A program made the position numbers and the translations under genes. From Candidatus Bathyarchaeota archaeon B63 (lineage in GTDB: Archaea > Thermoproteota > Bathyarchaeia > Bathyarchaeales > DTEX01), in the NCBI GenBank assembly GCA_001593845.1, contig LUCF01000050.1:1-6282 (forward strand): DNA of 6,282 nucleotides. The letters run 5' to 3'. Below the pieces are notes generated by a model. The model had not been told where the DNA came from. It was given only the letters and a program-made list of their open reading frames with translations, and made no database searches. Positions 1-6,003 of the stretch are shown here, piece after piece (position 1 is the stretch's first letter; every line of letters starts with the position of its first letter).

Positions 1-440
1 TCTGGGAGGTCAGCTGTCTCACCCCCGGAGAAGTAGACCCTAACCCCAAGCGAGTCCAGCCTCTCGAAGCATCTCCTGAAGCCCCTCTCCAGCACCCTCA
101 AGAGATCAGCCTTAGGCAGCCTAAAGGGATTCAAGGCTATGTAATCGACGAAGTTTATCGGCTTCGCCCCTACACAGCAGATGTCATTCAAGTTCATAGC
201 GACGACGTCTTGAGCAAGCCCCTCAAACCACGAGACCTCACCGGTCTCCTTCCAGTTAAGGTAGGCCTGAACAGGCTTGCTTCCTGCACTGTCCGCGTGG
301 GTTATCAGCCCGTAACCCGGGAAGTCCGGGTCCTGGGTGACTACGCAGAAGGCCTCTGGGAAGATGTTGCTGATTATCTCTCGGAATACATCTATCCCGG
401 CCTTCCTTACGTCTACACCCGTCTCAGCGTACTTGCTCAT
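1..440 (-). CDS. purM: Phosphoribosylformylglycinamidine cyclo-ligase (AIR synthetase), 3' end cut by window edge
   Basis: This is the N-terminal 146 codons of PurM, which closes FGAM to AIR using ATP in the cytosol, one step before PurE. I translated the minus strand from the ATG at 440; the frame stays open to base 1. Visible motifs are the nucleotide-loop segment THADSAGSKP (residues 48-57), DVVAMNLNDICCVGA (78-92), which matches the family VAM-ND---GA block, INFVDYIAL (95-103), and SGGETADLP (138-146), which matches the GGETAEMP signature. The longer N-terminus with FPEAFC, and AYLNWKETGE after the glycine loop, resemble from memory the divergent PurM form of Bacteroidetes more than E. 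coli PurM. The start overlaps the end of purC by 17 bases and has no strong ribosome binding site, so translation is probably coupled to purC. It is the third gene of the purE-purC-purM operon. The C-terminal domain cannot be assessed. Confidence 0.9.
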   Translation of the reverse strand, partial: MSKYAETGVDVRKAGIDVFREIISNIFPEAFCVVTQDPDFPGYGLITHADSAGSKPVQAYLNWKETGEVSWFEGLAQDVVAMNLNDICCVGAKPINFVDYIALNPFRLPKADLLRVLERGFRRCFERLDSLGVRVYFSGGETADLP

Positions 441-1314
441 CCCGGTGCTTCCTGATTTGGGATTCAAAATCTTTCCCCGTCAGCCTCTCATACGCCTCTA
501 TGTATCTACGTGAGGTCTCGATTATTATTTCCCTCGGCAGCCGGGGTGCTGGGGGCTGCTTATCCCACTTGATCGATAGGAGATAATCCCTCACATACTG
601 CTTATCGAAGCTCGGCTGGCTCTTGCCGACCTCATATCTGTCCCTCGGCCAGAACCTGGAGGAGTCAGGGGTCAAAAGCTCATCGATGAGCAGGACCTCG
701 CCGTCGCATAGGCCGAACTCGAACTTTGTGTCGGCTATGATTATCCCCTTCGACTCAGCCTTCTCAGCAGCCGCCTCGTAGATCCTTAGGCTTACATCCT
801 CAATCTTCTCCGCCAGTTCCCTACCTATCATCTTCACAACGTCGTCTTTGGTAATCTCAACGTCATGCCCGACCTCCGCCTTCGTCGTAGGAGTCAGGAT
901 CGGCTGGGGGAGCTTCTCCGCCCTCCTCAAGCCGGAGGGAAGCCTGATCCCACAGATCTCTTCACCCCTGCTGTATCTTTCCCATGCTGACCCGTAGAGG
1001 TATCCCCTAACTACGAACTCTATCCTTATGGGCTCCGTTTTCCTCACGCGGACCGAGCGTGAATCAACGACCTCTAAAAGGTGATTCGGGAATATACGCT
1101 TGGTCTCATTGAACCAGTAGGCGGAGAGAAGATTCAGGGCCTCCCCCTTGTGGGGAATCCCATTCGGCAGGACGACGTCGAAGGCTGAGATCCTATCAGT
1201 GGAGACGATGAGGAGATCCCCATCCACCTCGTAGATGTCCCTCACCTTCCCCCTCTTGAAGAGCCTGTAAGGGAGATCAGTCTTGAGAATCACGCTGTCC
1301 ATGTCTATTCTCAC
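424..1314 (-). CDS. purC: Phosphoribosylaminoimidazole-succinocarboxamide (SAICAR) synthase
   Basis: PurC joins CAIR and L-aspartate with ATP to give SAICAR, the step after PurE. Family motifs (numbered from the GTG at 1314) are KRGKVRDIYEVDG (20-32) and STDRISAFDVVLPNGIPHKG (38-57), the ATP and substrate region. They are followed by VVRGYLYGSAWERY (101-114), LTPTTKAEVGHD (140-151), IIADTKFEFG (192-201) and LIDELLTPDSSRFWP (209-223). The C-terminal SFDKQYVRDYL and YIEAYERLTG put it with the longer, yeast ADE1-like form (about 300 residues), not the roughly 240-residue bacterial form. The length is complete. Two starts compete. GTG at 1314 has GGAGG (1328-1324) nine bases upstream. ATG at 1302 gives 292 residues and has GGAGTGA (1317-1311) eight bases upstream. 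I list the longer version, but either could be used. It lies 13 bases after purE and overlaps purM by 17. Confidence 0.96.
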   Translation of the reverse strand: MRIDMDSVILKTDLPYRLFKRGKVRDIYEVDGDLLIVSTDRISAFDVVLPNGIPHKGEALNLLSAYWFNETKRIFPNHLLEVVDSRSVRVRKTEPIRIEFVVRGYLYGSAWERYSRGEEICGIRLPSGLRRAEKLPQPILTPTTKAEVGHDVEITKDDVVKMIGRELAEKIEDVSLRIYEAAAEKAESKGIIIADTKFEFGLCDGEVLLIDELLTPDSSRFWPRDRYEVGKSQPSFDKQYVRDYLLSIKWDKQPPAPRLPREIIIETSRRYIEAYERLTGKDFESQIRKHRDEQVR

Positions 1315-1323
1315 TCCAGAAGC

Positions 1324-1328
1324 CCTCC
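1324..1328 (-). promoter_or_regulatory. Ribosome binding site GGAGG for the upstream purC start
   Basis: On the minus strand GGAGG lies nine bases before the GTG at 1314 and overlaps the last base of the purE stop codon. A second Shine-Dalgarno-like stretch, GGAGTGA at 1317-1311, overlaps that GTG and is well placed for the ATG at 1302. The sequence alone does not settle which start is used. Confidence 0.5.
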
Positions 1329-1831
1329 TATTCGCCCTTACCCCCGCCGCTTACCTCCATATCCGCCCCAATAACCTCCTCCCTCTTTTTATTAATATAC
1401 TCTCTGATCCTCGGGCGGAGCGACGGATCAGCGAGTGAGAGGATCTTCACCGCAGCGAGCGCAGCGTTCTCAGGCTTGGTCGACAGCAAGACCGGCACGC
1501 CCGTGGGAGTCATGACCGTCGAGAAGATCTTGGCGAAGCCTCCCCTCTCTACGTCAGGCGGGCAAGCTATCACTGGGTAAGTCGAGAATCCGGCCACGAA
1601 CCCCGAGAGAGCGTCAGAAAGCCCGGCAACTGTTATGATGACTATTCTGTCCCGTGAGCCCTCGAGATCCCTCAATTTATTTATCAAGTGGTCAGGCGTC
1701 CTGTGGGCGGATGAGACTGCGTAATCATACTCGACCTTGAAGCCCTCCCGTTCTATGAAGCTCCCTATCCTCTGGGCGAATGATAAATCACTTTTCGAGC
1801 CCATCAGGATTATTATTCTCTGACGGTTCAT
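1328..1831 (-). CDS. purE: Class II PurE, AIR carboxylase
   Basis: PurE converts AIR to CAIR. The N-terminus has the family's LMGSKSDLSFAQRI (9-22) and VSSAHRTPDHL (39-49), with the conserved His of SAHRT. The middle, ITVAGLSDALSGFVAG (66-81), TYPVIACPPD (84-93), FSTVMTPTGVPVLLSTKPENAA (103-124, a run of short family blocks) and ILSLADPSLR (130-139), follows the class II pattern of animal PAICS and Treponema PurE (AGRSN-L-G, CPP, S--P-G, P-NAA). Class I has GGAAHLPGM instead. Class II enzymes are known to carboxylate AIR with CO2, without PurK or N5-CAIR. One oddity is that the usual GRSN reads GLSD here. The length (167) fits the family. The Ser/Gly/Lys-rich tail (160-167) looks disordered. 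No ribosome binding site precedes the ATG, but a TATA box is centred about 27 bases upstream, so a leaderless mRNA is likely. It is the first gene of the operon. Confidence 0.94.
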   Translation of the reverse strand: MNRQRIIILMGSKSDLSFAQRIGSFIEREGFKVEYDYAVSSAHRTPDHLINKLRDLEGSRDRIVIITVAGLSDALSGFVAGFSTYPVIACPPDVERGGFAKIFSTVMTPTGVPVLLSTKPENAALAAVKILSLADPSLRPRIREYINKKREEVIGADMEVSGGGKGE

Positions 1832-1850
1832 GGCGGATACTTATAAGAGA

Positions 1851-1868
1851 CTCAAATAAATAGTTTTT
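1851..1868 (-). promoter_or_regulatory. Likely promoter of the purE-purC-purM operon (BRE plus TATA)
   Basis: Reading leftward, an A-rich BRE-like AAAAAC (1868-1863) precedes TATTTATTT (1862-1854). The box centre is about 27 bases before the purE ATG at 1831, which would place the transcription start at or next to the start codon. The lack of a Shine-Dalgarno sequence between box and ATG agrees with leaderless initiation. The second AT stretch CTTATAAG (1849-1842 region) is too close to the ATG to serve this start. Confidence 0.6.
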
Positions 1869-1946
1869 AGTAGAAAAATGAGGCTTGAACAGGCCGCCGC
1901 TAATGTGGACCTAAAGACTAAAGATGAAGAATTCTAAAACGAATGT

Positions 1947-1971
1947 GTGTAGATGGACTCTTTTTCTACAC
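1947..1971 (-). terminator. Hairpin across the stop codon of the transaldolase-like gene, possible terminator
   Basis: GTGTAGA (1947-1953) and TCTACAC (1965-1971) form a perfect 7-bp inverted repeat with an 11-base loop. The right arm contains the stop codon (1966-1968) of the leftward 730-codon gene. Downstream on the same strand comes a modest T-rich stretch (TTTT near 1937-1940, then TTCTTCATCTTT). This could end transcription or protect the 3' end. The T-run is weak, so the terminator call is tentative. Confidence 0.35.
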
Positions 1972-4158
1972 TCTTTTGGAGATCTTACTTATGAACTCGA
2001 TGCATCTCCTCTTAAATCGGGCGTAGCTTCCTGAAAACTCGTTCATCGTCTTTACAGTAGCCCCAAAGGTTCCCCACTCGGATGGTTGAAGCCCGCGGTC
2101 ACCATACCTCTCCAAGTTCGTTATCCCCGCCTCCCTCAAAATTTCCAGTTGATGCGGCGTGAGCTCATATGACTTTATGAATATATCCTTGATGTCCTTC
2201 CATTCCTCTGTTAATCTGCGGATTACCGCCGGGTCTATCCCTTCAAGAACCGAATCTTCATAATCTTTCATGTTGAAATCGGGCTCTCTGCTCGTCATCA
2301 GCATGTTCATCTGGTGATTCGGAAATTCCGTATGGGTCATGTTTACGCTTCCTAAGGTTAAGAGGGTCTCCTTCGGTTTTCTCTTGGAGGCCGGGAGGAC
2401 ATCGATGCCCCTCATCACCTCTTCAGCCTGTTCTCTGGTTAGGCCATACCTCGACTGGATGTACGCTATCCATTTAGGCCTGTTCTCCGGACTGAAGAAT
2501 ATCTCGTAGACCCTCTTAGTGACGAGGATTCCGCAGTATCCAACATCATTCTCTAGGGCATTGAGGTACTCTGCCACCTCCTTCTCGGAGCTGGAGGGCA
2601 TCCCGCTTTCAGCGAGCAGCCTGATGAATGGCTCTTTATTTATTGGGCGTAAATATCGGCGGCTACAAACGGCCCTTATCTTCTCATCCAACGAGGCTTT
2701 CTCTTTCACATCGTCTAGGGCTCCCAGTTGCTCAGCCAGCTTCCTCAGCGCTTCCTCCTTATCCTCTATATTCTCCAGGGCCCTCTTCAATAGCTCTTCA
2801 GCTTGTACCTCCCTCACATGATCGTCAAGCCTGCCGCCCATATTCGTCTCGTAAACAGTCGTTAAGGGGATCCCCTTCCTCACAGCCTCCGCCCTTCCCT
2901 CAATCTTGGCTAGAATCAACTCCACCTCCTGGGAGACCGTGAAGGTCACCGTATTATTCGTACCTATACCTAAGCTTTCAAGTTTCTTGGTTATGTCGAT
3001 GGCTACCGGCGAGCTCCCCGCAACCTTAAAGACGATGTTTGGCCTTCCCCTCTCCAGGTTCTCGGAGTAGCCCCACAGCAGGTATTGATCATACCTTCTG
3101 AGGAACTCTTCGGCGTCAGCATATATCTTGAGGGCGCTTCTGATACTATCTTCGAAGCTATCCGCTATATTCGGATTCAGCTGAAGGCTAACCATGCCGT
3201 CTTGCATGTCTGAGGCTATCGCTATCGGCCTGAAGACCGCTAAGTTAGGCCATATACTCGTCTCAGTTCCCTTCGCGGCCACCTCATCTCCATAAGATTC
3301 GGGATCCCTGAACCATTCAGGATGATCCTCGGCTACAGCCTTAAAGTCTGGGCATAGATTCTCCTCCATGTAGCCTTCCCACAGGCTGGGATCATCATCA
3401 TATGCTATTGCAGCCAAGGAGGGGTTCGTTGAGACCTGCACGAACCCGAGATGCCTAAGCCACCTAAGCCCAAGCGCATAATCATTCCCGAATCTGCACA
3501 TTCCAGCCTCGCCCAGCCTATAGTAGAGGTTCCCCCGGATCTGTTGTTCAGCAAGATTGAGGAACGATTCTATTATGTTTTCTTCATCTATCCCCTTCTC
3601 AATCTCTTCAGCTATGCGAGCTACCATCGAGCCTGGGGGACGATAATACCCACGCATCACCTTCTTCATCTCTGAAAGAAGGCCATTAACCACTGCTTTG
3701 GCTATCGCGGCCTCCCCATTTCTGAGTCTCCTTTCCAGATCCTCAAAGTCCCTTAAGGCAGTCTTTATCTTCACGAGGGTCCTCTCCGCCTCATCCTCGG
3801 AGAACCCAACAATCTTCCTTTCTAAACCGAAGAGGTTAAGGGCTATCTGTATAAGAACCCCGTAGGCCCTCGCACATGATAGGACGACTTCATCCTTTTC
3901 TCCTTCCTCGCCTGAAAGTTCGAGAAGTGCCCTGTTAAAGATTAGGTTTAGCTGTCGAATTATGTTCCCCACAGTTCCCTCTAGGCGCCCCCTCATCTCT
4001 CTGTGGAGAAGATGATCCGCCGCTAGCTTCGTATGACCTTTCAATGCGAGATGAACGACGTGGCTAGAATGATCTGTGCTTATCGGTGGGAACTTTAATT
4101 TCTCGGGTCGTGCTGAGGCAACGATCCTTTCTATTTGCGCCTTAGAGCATGATTCCAT
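1966..4158 (-). CDS. Large transaldolase-family protein (730 aa) with helical extensions
   Basis: The central part carries transaldolase/FSA barrel signatures: VQVSTNPSLAAI (240-251; family TTNPS), VSLQLNPN (323-330), IVFKVAGSSP (375-384) with the likely Schiff-base Lys378, GIGTNNTVTFTVSQ (397-410; family N-T--FS--QA) and TNMGGRLDD (438-446; family S-F-GR). KETLLTLGSVN (596-606) may be the next barrel strand. If so, residues 455-590 (charged, helical, coiled-coil-like at 450-495) are an insert. Residues 1-205 are also mostly helical and unrecognised. Ordinary family members have about 215-330 residues. At the acid/base position, where transaldolases carry Glu (E96 in E. coli TalB), this protein has Gln326, as in fructose-6-phosphate aldolase (Gln59). 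The reaction may therefore be aldol cleavage rather than dihydroxyacetone transfer (inference). No signal peptide or membrane segment is seen. The start is secured by GGAGG eight bases upstream. It is divergent from a UxaE-like gene. The exact substrate is unknown. Confidence 0.8.
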   Translation of the reverse strand: MESCSKAQIERIVASARPEKLKFPPISTDHSSHVVHLALKGHTKLAADHLLHREMRGRLEGTVGNIIRQLNLIFNRALLELSGEEGEKDEVVLSCARAYGVLIQIALNLFGLERKIVGFSEDEAERTLVKIKTALRDFEDLERRLRNGEAAIAKAVVNGLLSEMKKVMRGYYRPPGSMVARIAEEIEKGIDEENIIESFLNLAEQQIRGNLYYRLGEAGMCRFGNDYALGLRWLRHLGFVQVSTNPSLAAIAYDDDPSLWEGYMEENLCPDFKAVAEDHPEWFRDPESYGDEVAAKGTETSIWPNLAVFRPIAIASDMQDGMVSLQLNPNIADSFEDSIRSALKIYADAEEFLRRYDQYLLWGYSENLERGRPNIVFKVAGSSPVAIDITKKLESLGIGTNNTVTFTVSQEVELILAKIEGRAEAVRKGIPLTTVYETNMGGRLDDHVREVQAEELLKRALENIEDKEEALRKLAEQLGALDDVKEKASLDEKIRAVCSRRYLRPINKEPFIRLLAESGMPSSSEKEVAEYLNALENDVGYCGILVTKRVYEIFFSPENRPKWIAYIQSRYGLTREQAEEVMRGIDVLPASKRKPKETLLTLGSVNMTHTEFPNHQMNMLMTSREPDFNMKDYEDSVLEGIDPAVIRRLTEEWKDIKDIFIKSYELTPHQLEILREAGITNLERYGDRGLQPSEWGTFGATVKTMNEFSGSYARFKRRCIEFISKISKRV

Positions 4159-4166
4159 TCCAGGCT

Positions 4167-4171
4167 CCTCC
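4167..4171 (-). promoter_or_regulatory. Ribosome binding site of the transaldolase-like gene
   Basis: GGAGG on the minus strand (4171-4167) ends eight bases before the ATG at 4158, which is ideal spacing and fixes this start. It shows that the mRNA has a leader, unlike the probable leaderless purE mRNA. Confidence 0.8.
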
Positions 4172-4200
4172 AGAATTGAGAATCTAAATAGTAATTACAG

Positions 4201-4209
4201 ATACTAAAA
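4201..4209 (-). promoter_or_regulatory. Candidate TATA box for the transaldolase-like gene
   Basis: Leftward TTTTAGTAT (4209-4201) would put the transcription start near 4179, leaving a short leader that still contains the GGAGG. An alternative box, TATTTAG (4190-4184), would start transcription at about 4161 and lose the ribosome binding site, so I prefer the former. The match to consensus is only fair. Confidence 0.35.
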
Positions 4210-4269
4210 GATTTTTGGTGATCCGTGGTTATTAGATCCCCCTTTTTATGTAGCCCTGCCTCTTTGGCT

Positions 4270-4288
4270 ATTCTTAAACCATAAGAAT
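4270..4288. promoter_or_regulatory. Inverted repeat over the probable promoter of the UxaE-like gene
   Basis: ATTCTTA (4270-4276) and TAAGAAT (4282-4288) are a perfect 7-bp inverted repeat with a 5-base spacer (AACCA). The left arm overlaps the TATA-like CTTAAA (4273-4278), whose centre is about 31 bases before the ATG at 4307, suitable for a leaderless or nearly leaderless transcript. A regulator bound here would block or remodel initiation. A second TATA-like TTTTTATG lies at about 4243-4250. Operator function is inference. Confidence 0.4.
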
Positions 4289-4306
4289 CCGATATTCACA
4301 GTAGTT

Positions 4307-5881
4307 ATGGGGAAGGCAGTAATGATCGATGCTATTCAAGCATTCAAGAGATTACTTGAAGGCCGAAAGCGGGCCATAAAGATTTATGATTCGTCCCTTA
4401 TCGAAAGGGACGGCGCGGCATTTTTCTTGATGCTGGAAAAGTATGAACGAAAGCTCGTCATAATCTATCCGTCCGGAGATGCCGACGGCCTTCACGGGAA
4501 TTTTATTGCGGAGGAGGAGGGAGAACTAAATAAGGCCCTGAATTATAAGATCTGCCCCTGCGATGACCAGAACGCATCGGAGCTGCGTAAAATTTTCCCA
4601 TTTACTAAGCCGAGAGTGATAGGTTTAACCCCGGCCATCGGGACTGGGGACCGCATAGGGTTGGCCACGCCCGGCCATATCCGAGCTGTACGTAAGCTCG
4701 GCGTCTTTCCCGTTCTAGCTCAACAATCAATCCGCGAGATGGAACGTACATCCAGATCCCCCCGTGACGTGATCAACGATGTCTCCTGGGCGGTCTTTCA
4801 GGAAGGCTACCGGGGCGGCTTCGCCGCTGACGCGGATCACTTGAAGACTGAAAGCGACGTGGAAGCGACGTTCGAGGCGGGCTTCACGATGTACACTATA
4901 GATCCCTCAGATTACGTTGATGATGAGGCGGATAATTATGCTCTGGGAACGCTTAGGGAGAAGTTCAAGAGTCTGCCTTGGGGCGAGCTGGCGTGTACGA
5001 AGCGGGGTCTTCTCAGGCTCTATTTAGGTAAGGAATTCGAGATAACAACTGGGAGCGGAAAAGAGTCTCTAAAGCTCGTATTTTCAGAGGAGGATCTGCT
5101 TAGAGCGGCGGTGAAGTACTCAGCCGCAATCGCCCACACCCTCAAGTTGAAGCGTCGTCTAGACGAATTATTCAGGGGCGGAAGCTACGACCTGGAGGTA
5201 TCCGTTGATGAGACCAGTACCCCCACTAAGCCATTAGAACACTTATTCATAGCGCTGGAATTAAGAAGATTAAATATACCCATCCAAGGTTTGGCCCTCA
5301 GATTCGTGGGCAGATTCGAGAAAGCGGTGGACTACATAGGCGACCTGGAAGAGTTCGAAAAGTCATTCCGATACCACGTTATGATAGCTAGAAAATTCGG
5401 GCCCTACAAGCTCAGCGTTCACTCGGGAAGCGACAAATTCTCCATCTACCCGATATTGGGTAAGCTCGCAGGGGACATGATCCACCTAAAAACGGCTGGG
5501 ACGAGCTATATAGAATCACTACGCATTATAGCTAGGCGCGATCCGTCCCTCTTCCGCGAGATCGTCCATTACAGCATCCAGCACTTCGAGGAGGACCGGA
5601 GAACATACCACATCAGCACTGACCTCTCGATGGTTCCAGATCTTGATGAGGTCTCGGATGGGGAGCTCGAAAAGATCTATCTTGATGAGAATCCTGGGAG
5701 GCAAGTATTACACGTCACCTTCGGCTCAGTATTGACCGCGAAGAAGAGGGATGGAACCTCGCTCTTCCGGGACAGAATTAGGAAGGTCCTAATCGATAAC
5801 GAAGAAGAATACTACCAAACGATCTCCAAACATCTCGAACGCCACATCAAAGATTTATGGTTCTCCAACTCAGCCTCCTAA
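4307..5881 (+). CDS. Tagaturonate epimerase (UxaE) family protein
   Basis: I recognise this as the UxaE family, characterised in Thermotoga, where it interconverts D-tagaturonate and D-fructuronate in galacturonate catabolism. The key blocks are IGLTPAIGTGDRIGLATPGH (105-124), with IRAVRKLGVFPVLAQQSIREM (125-145) following it in two overlapping motifs, GFAADADHLK (171-180), LEVSVDETSTPTKP (296-309), LSVHSGSDKFSIYP (369-382), HLKTAGTSYIE (393-403) and LHVTFGSVL (468-476). The conserved His, Asp and Glu in these blocks (H178, E297, D301, H372, H469) are plausible metal or catalytic residues by inference. At 524 residues it is about family length, with no signal peptide. No Shine-Dalgarno precedes the ATG at 4307. 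ATG at 4322 (five codons in), preceded by GGGGAAGG, is an alternative start. The gene is divergent from the transaldolase-like gene with a 148-base shared region, which suggests linked sugar or sugar-acid metabolism. The substrate in this organism is unproven, so no gene symbol is given. Confidence 0.82.
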   Translation: MGKAVMIDAIQAFKRLLEGRKRAIKIYDSSLIERDGAAFFLMLEKYERKLVIIYPSGDADGLHGNFIAEEEGELNKALNYKICPCDDQNASELRKIFPFTKPRVIGLTPAIGTGDRIGLATPGHIRAVRKLGVFPVLAQQSIREMERTSRSPRDVINDVSWAVFQEGYRGGFAADADHLKTESDVEATFEAGFTMYTIDPSDYVDDEADNYALGTLREKFKSLPWGELACTKRGLLRLYLGKEFEITTGSGKESLKLVFSEEDLLRAAVKYSAAIAHTLKLKRRLDELFRGGSYDLEVSVDETSTPTKPLEHLFIALELRRLNIPIQGLALRFVGRFEKAVDYIGDLEEFEKSFRYHVMIARKFGPYKLSVHSGSDKFSIYPILGKLAGDMIHLKTAGTSYIESLRIIARRDPSLFREIVHYSIQHFEEDRRTYHISTDLSMVPDLDEVSDGELEKIYLDENPGRQVLHVTFGSVLTAKKRDGTSLFRDRIRKVLIDNEEEYYQTISKHLERHIKDLWFSNSAS

Positions 5882-5947
5882 AGAAGAGACCATAACTTTT
5901 CTCTGGTTCCTCACATCCCCATCGGCCTGACCTTCGATTTTCGCAAC

Positions 5948-5956
5948 TTTTTTATT
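5948..5956 (+). terminator. Poly-T terminator after the UxaE-like gene
   Basis: Six T residues (5948-5953) followed by ATT lie about 67 bases past the stop codon, after an earlier TTTT (5938-5941). Archaeal termination commonly uses such U-runs without a strong hairpin. The same stretch (TTTTTTATT) could alternatively act as a TATA-like element for the tRNA gene, about 50 bases upstream of its mature 5' end. The 122 bases between the stop codon and the tRNA hold no gene I can support. Confidence 0.5.
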
Positions 5957-6003
5957 CCAGAACAAAATCTATTCATCATAGAGTTTACCCATAGAAATTT
6001 AAA

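Noticed and set aside
210..455. Open frame of 81 codons on the + strand
   Set aside because: It lies antisense to purM and the end of purC, whose protein motifs are unmistakable. It has no recognisable domain or ribosome binding site.
1878..1937. 19-codon + strand frame (MRLEQAAANVDLKTKDEEF) between purE and the transaldolase-like gene
   Set aside because: It has no ribosome binding site and no well-spaced TATA box (the AT-rich box is only about 20 bases away). It is too short to judge, and conservation would be needed to revive it.
2519..2942. Two overlapping + strand open frames (2519-2821 and 2628-2942), rich in Ser and Pro
   Set aside because: They are antisense to the middle of the transaldolase-like gene. 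The Ser/Leu/Pro-rich composition is what the complement of a Glu/Lys-rich helical coding region gives.
3451..3675. Open frame of 74 codons on the + strand
   Set aside because: It is antisense to conserved barrel-leading sequence of the transaldolase-like gene, with no start signals or recognisable motif.
1966..4158. Phosphoenolpyruvate carboxylase as the identity of the 730-residue protein
   Set aside because: The size and helical character suggested it briefly, but TNPS, the VFKVAG lysine strand and GRLDD in order fit the transaldolase family and not PEP carboxylase.
5519..5704. Open frame of 61 codons on the minus strand
   Set aside because: It is antisense to the conserved C-terminal part of the UxaE-like gene, with no supporting signals.
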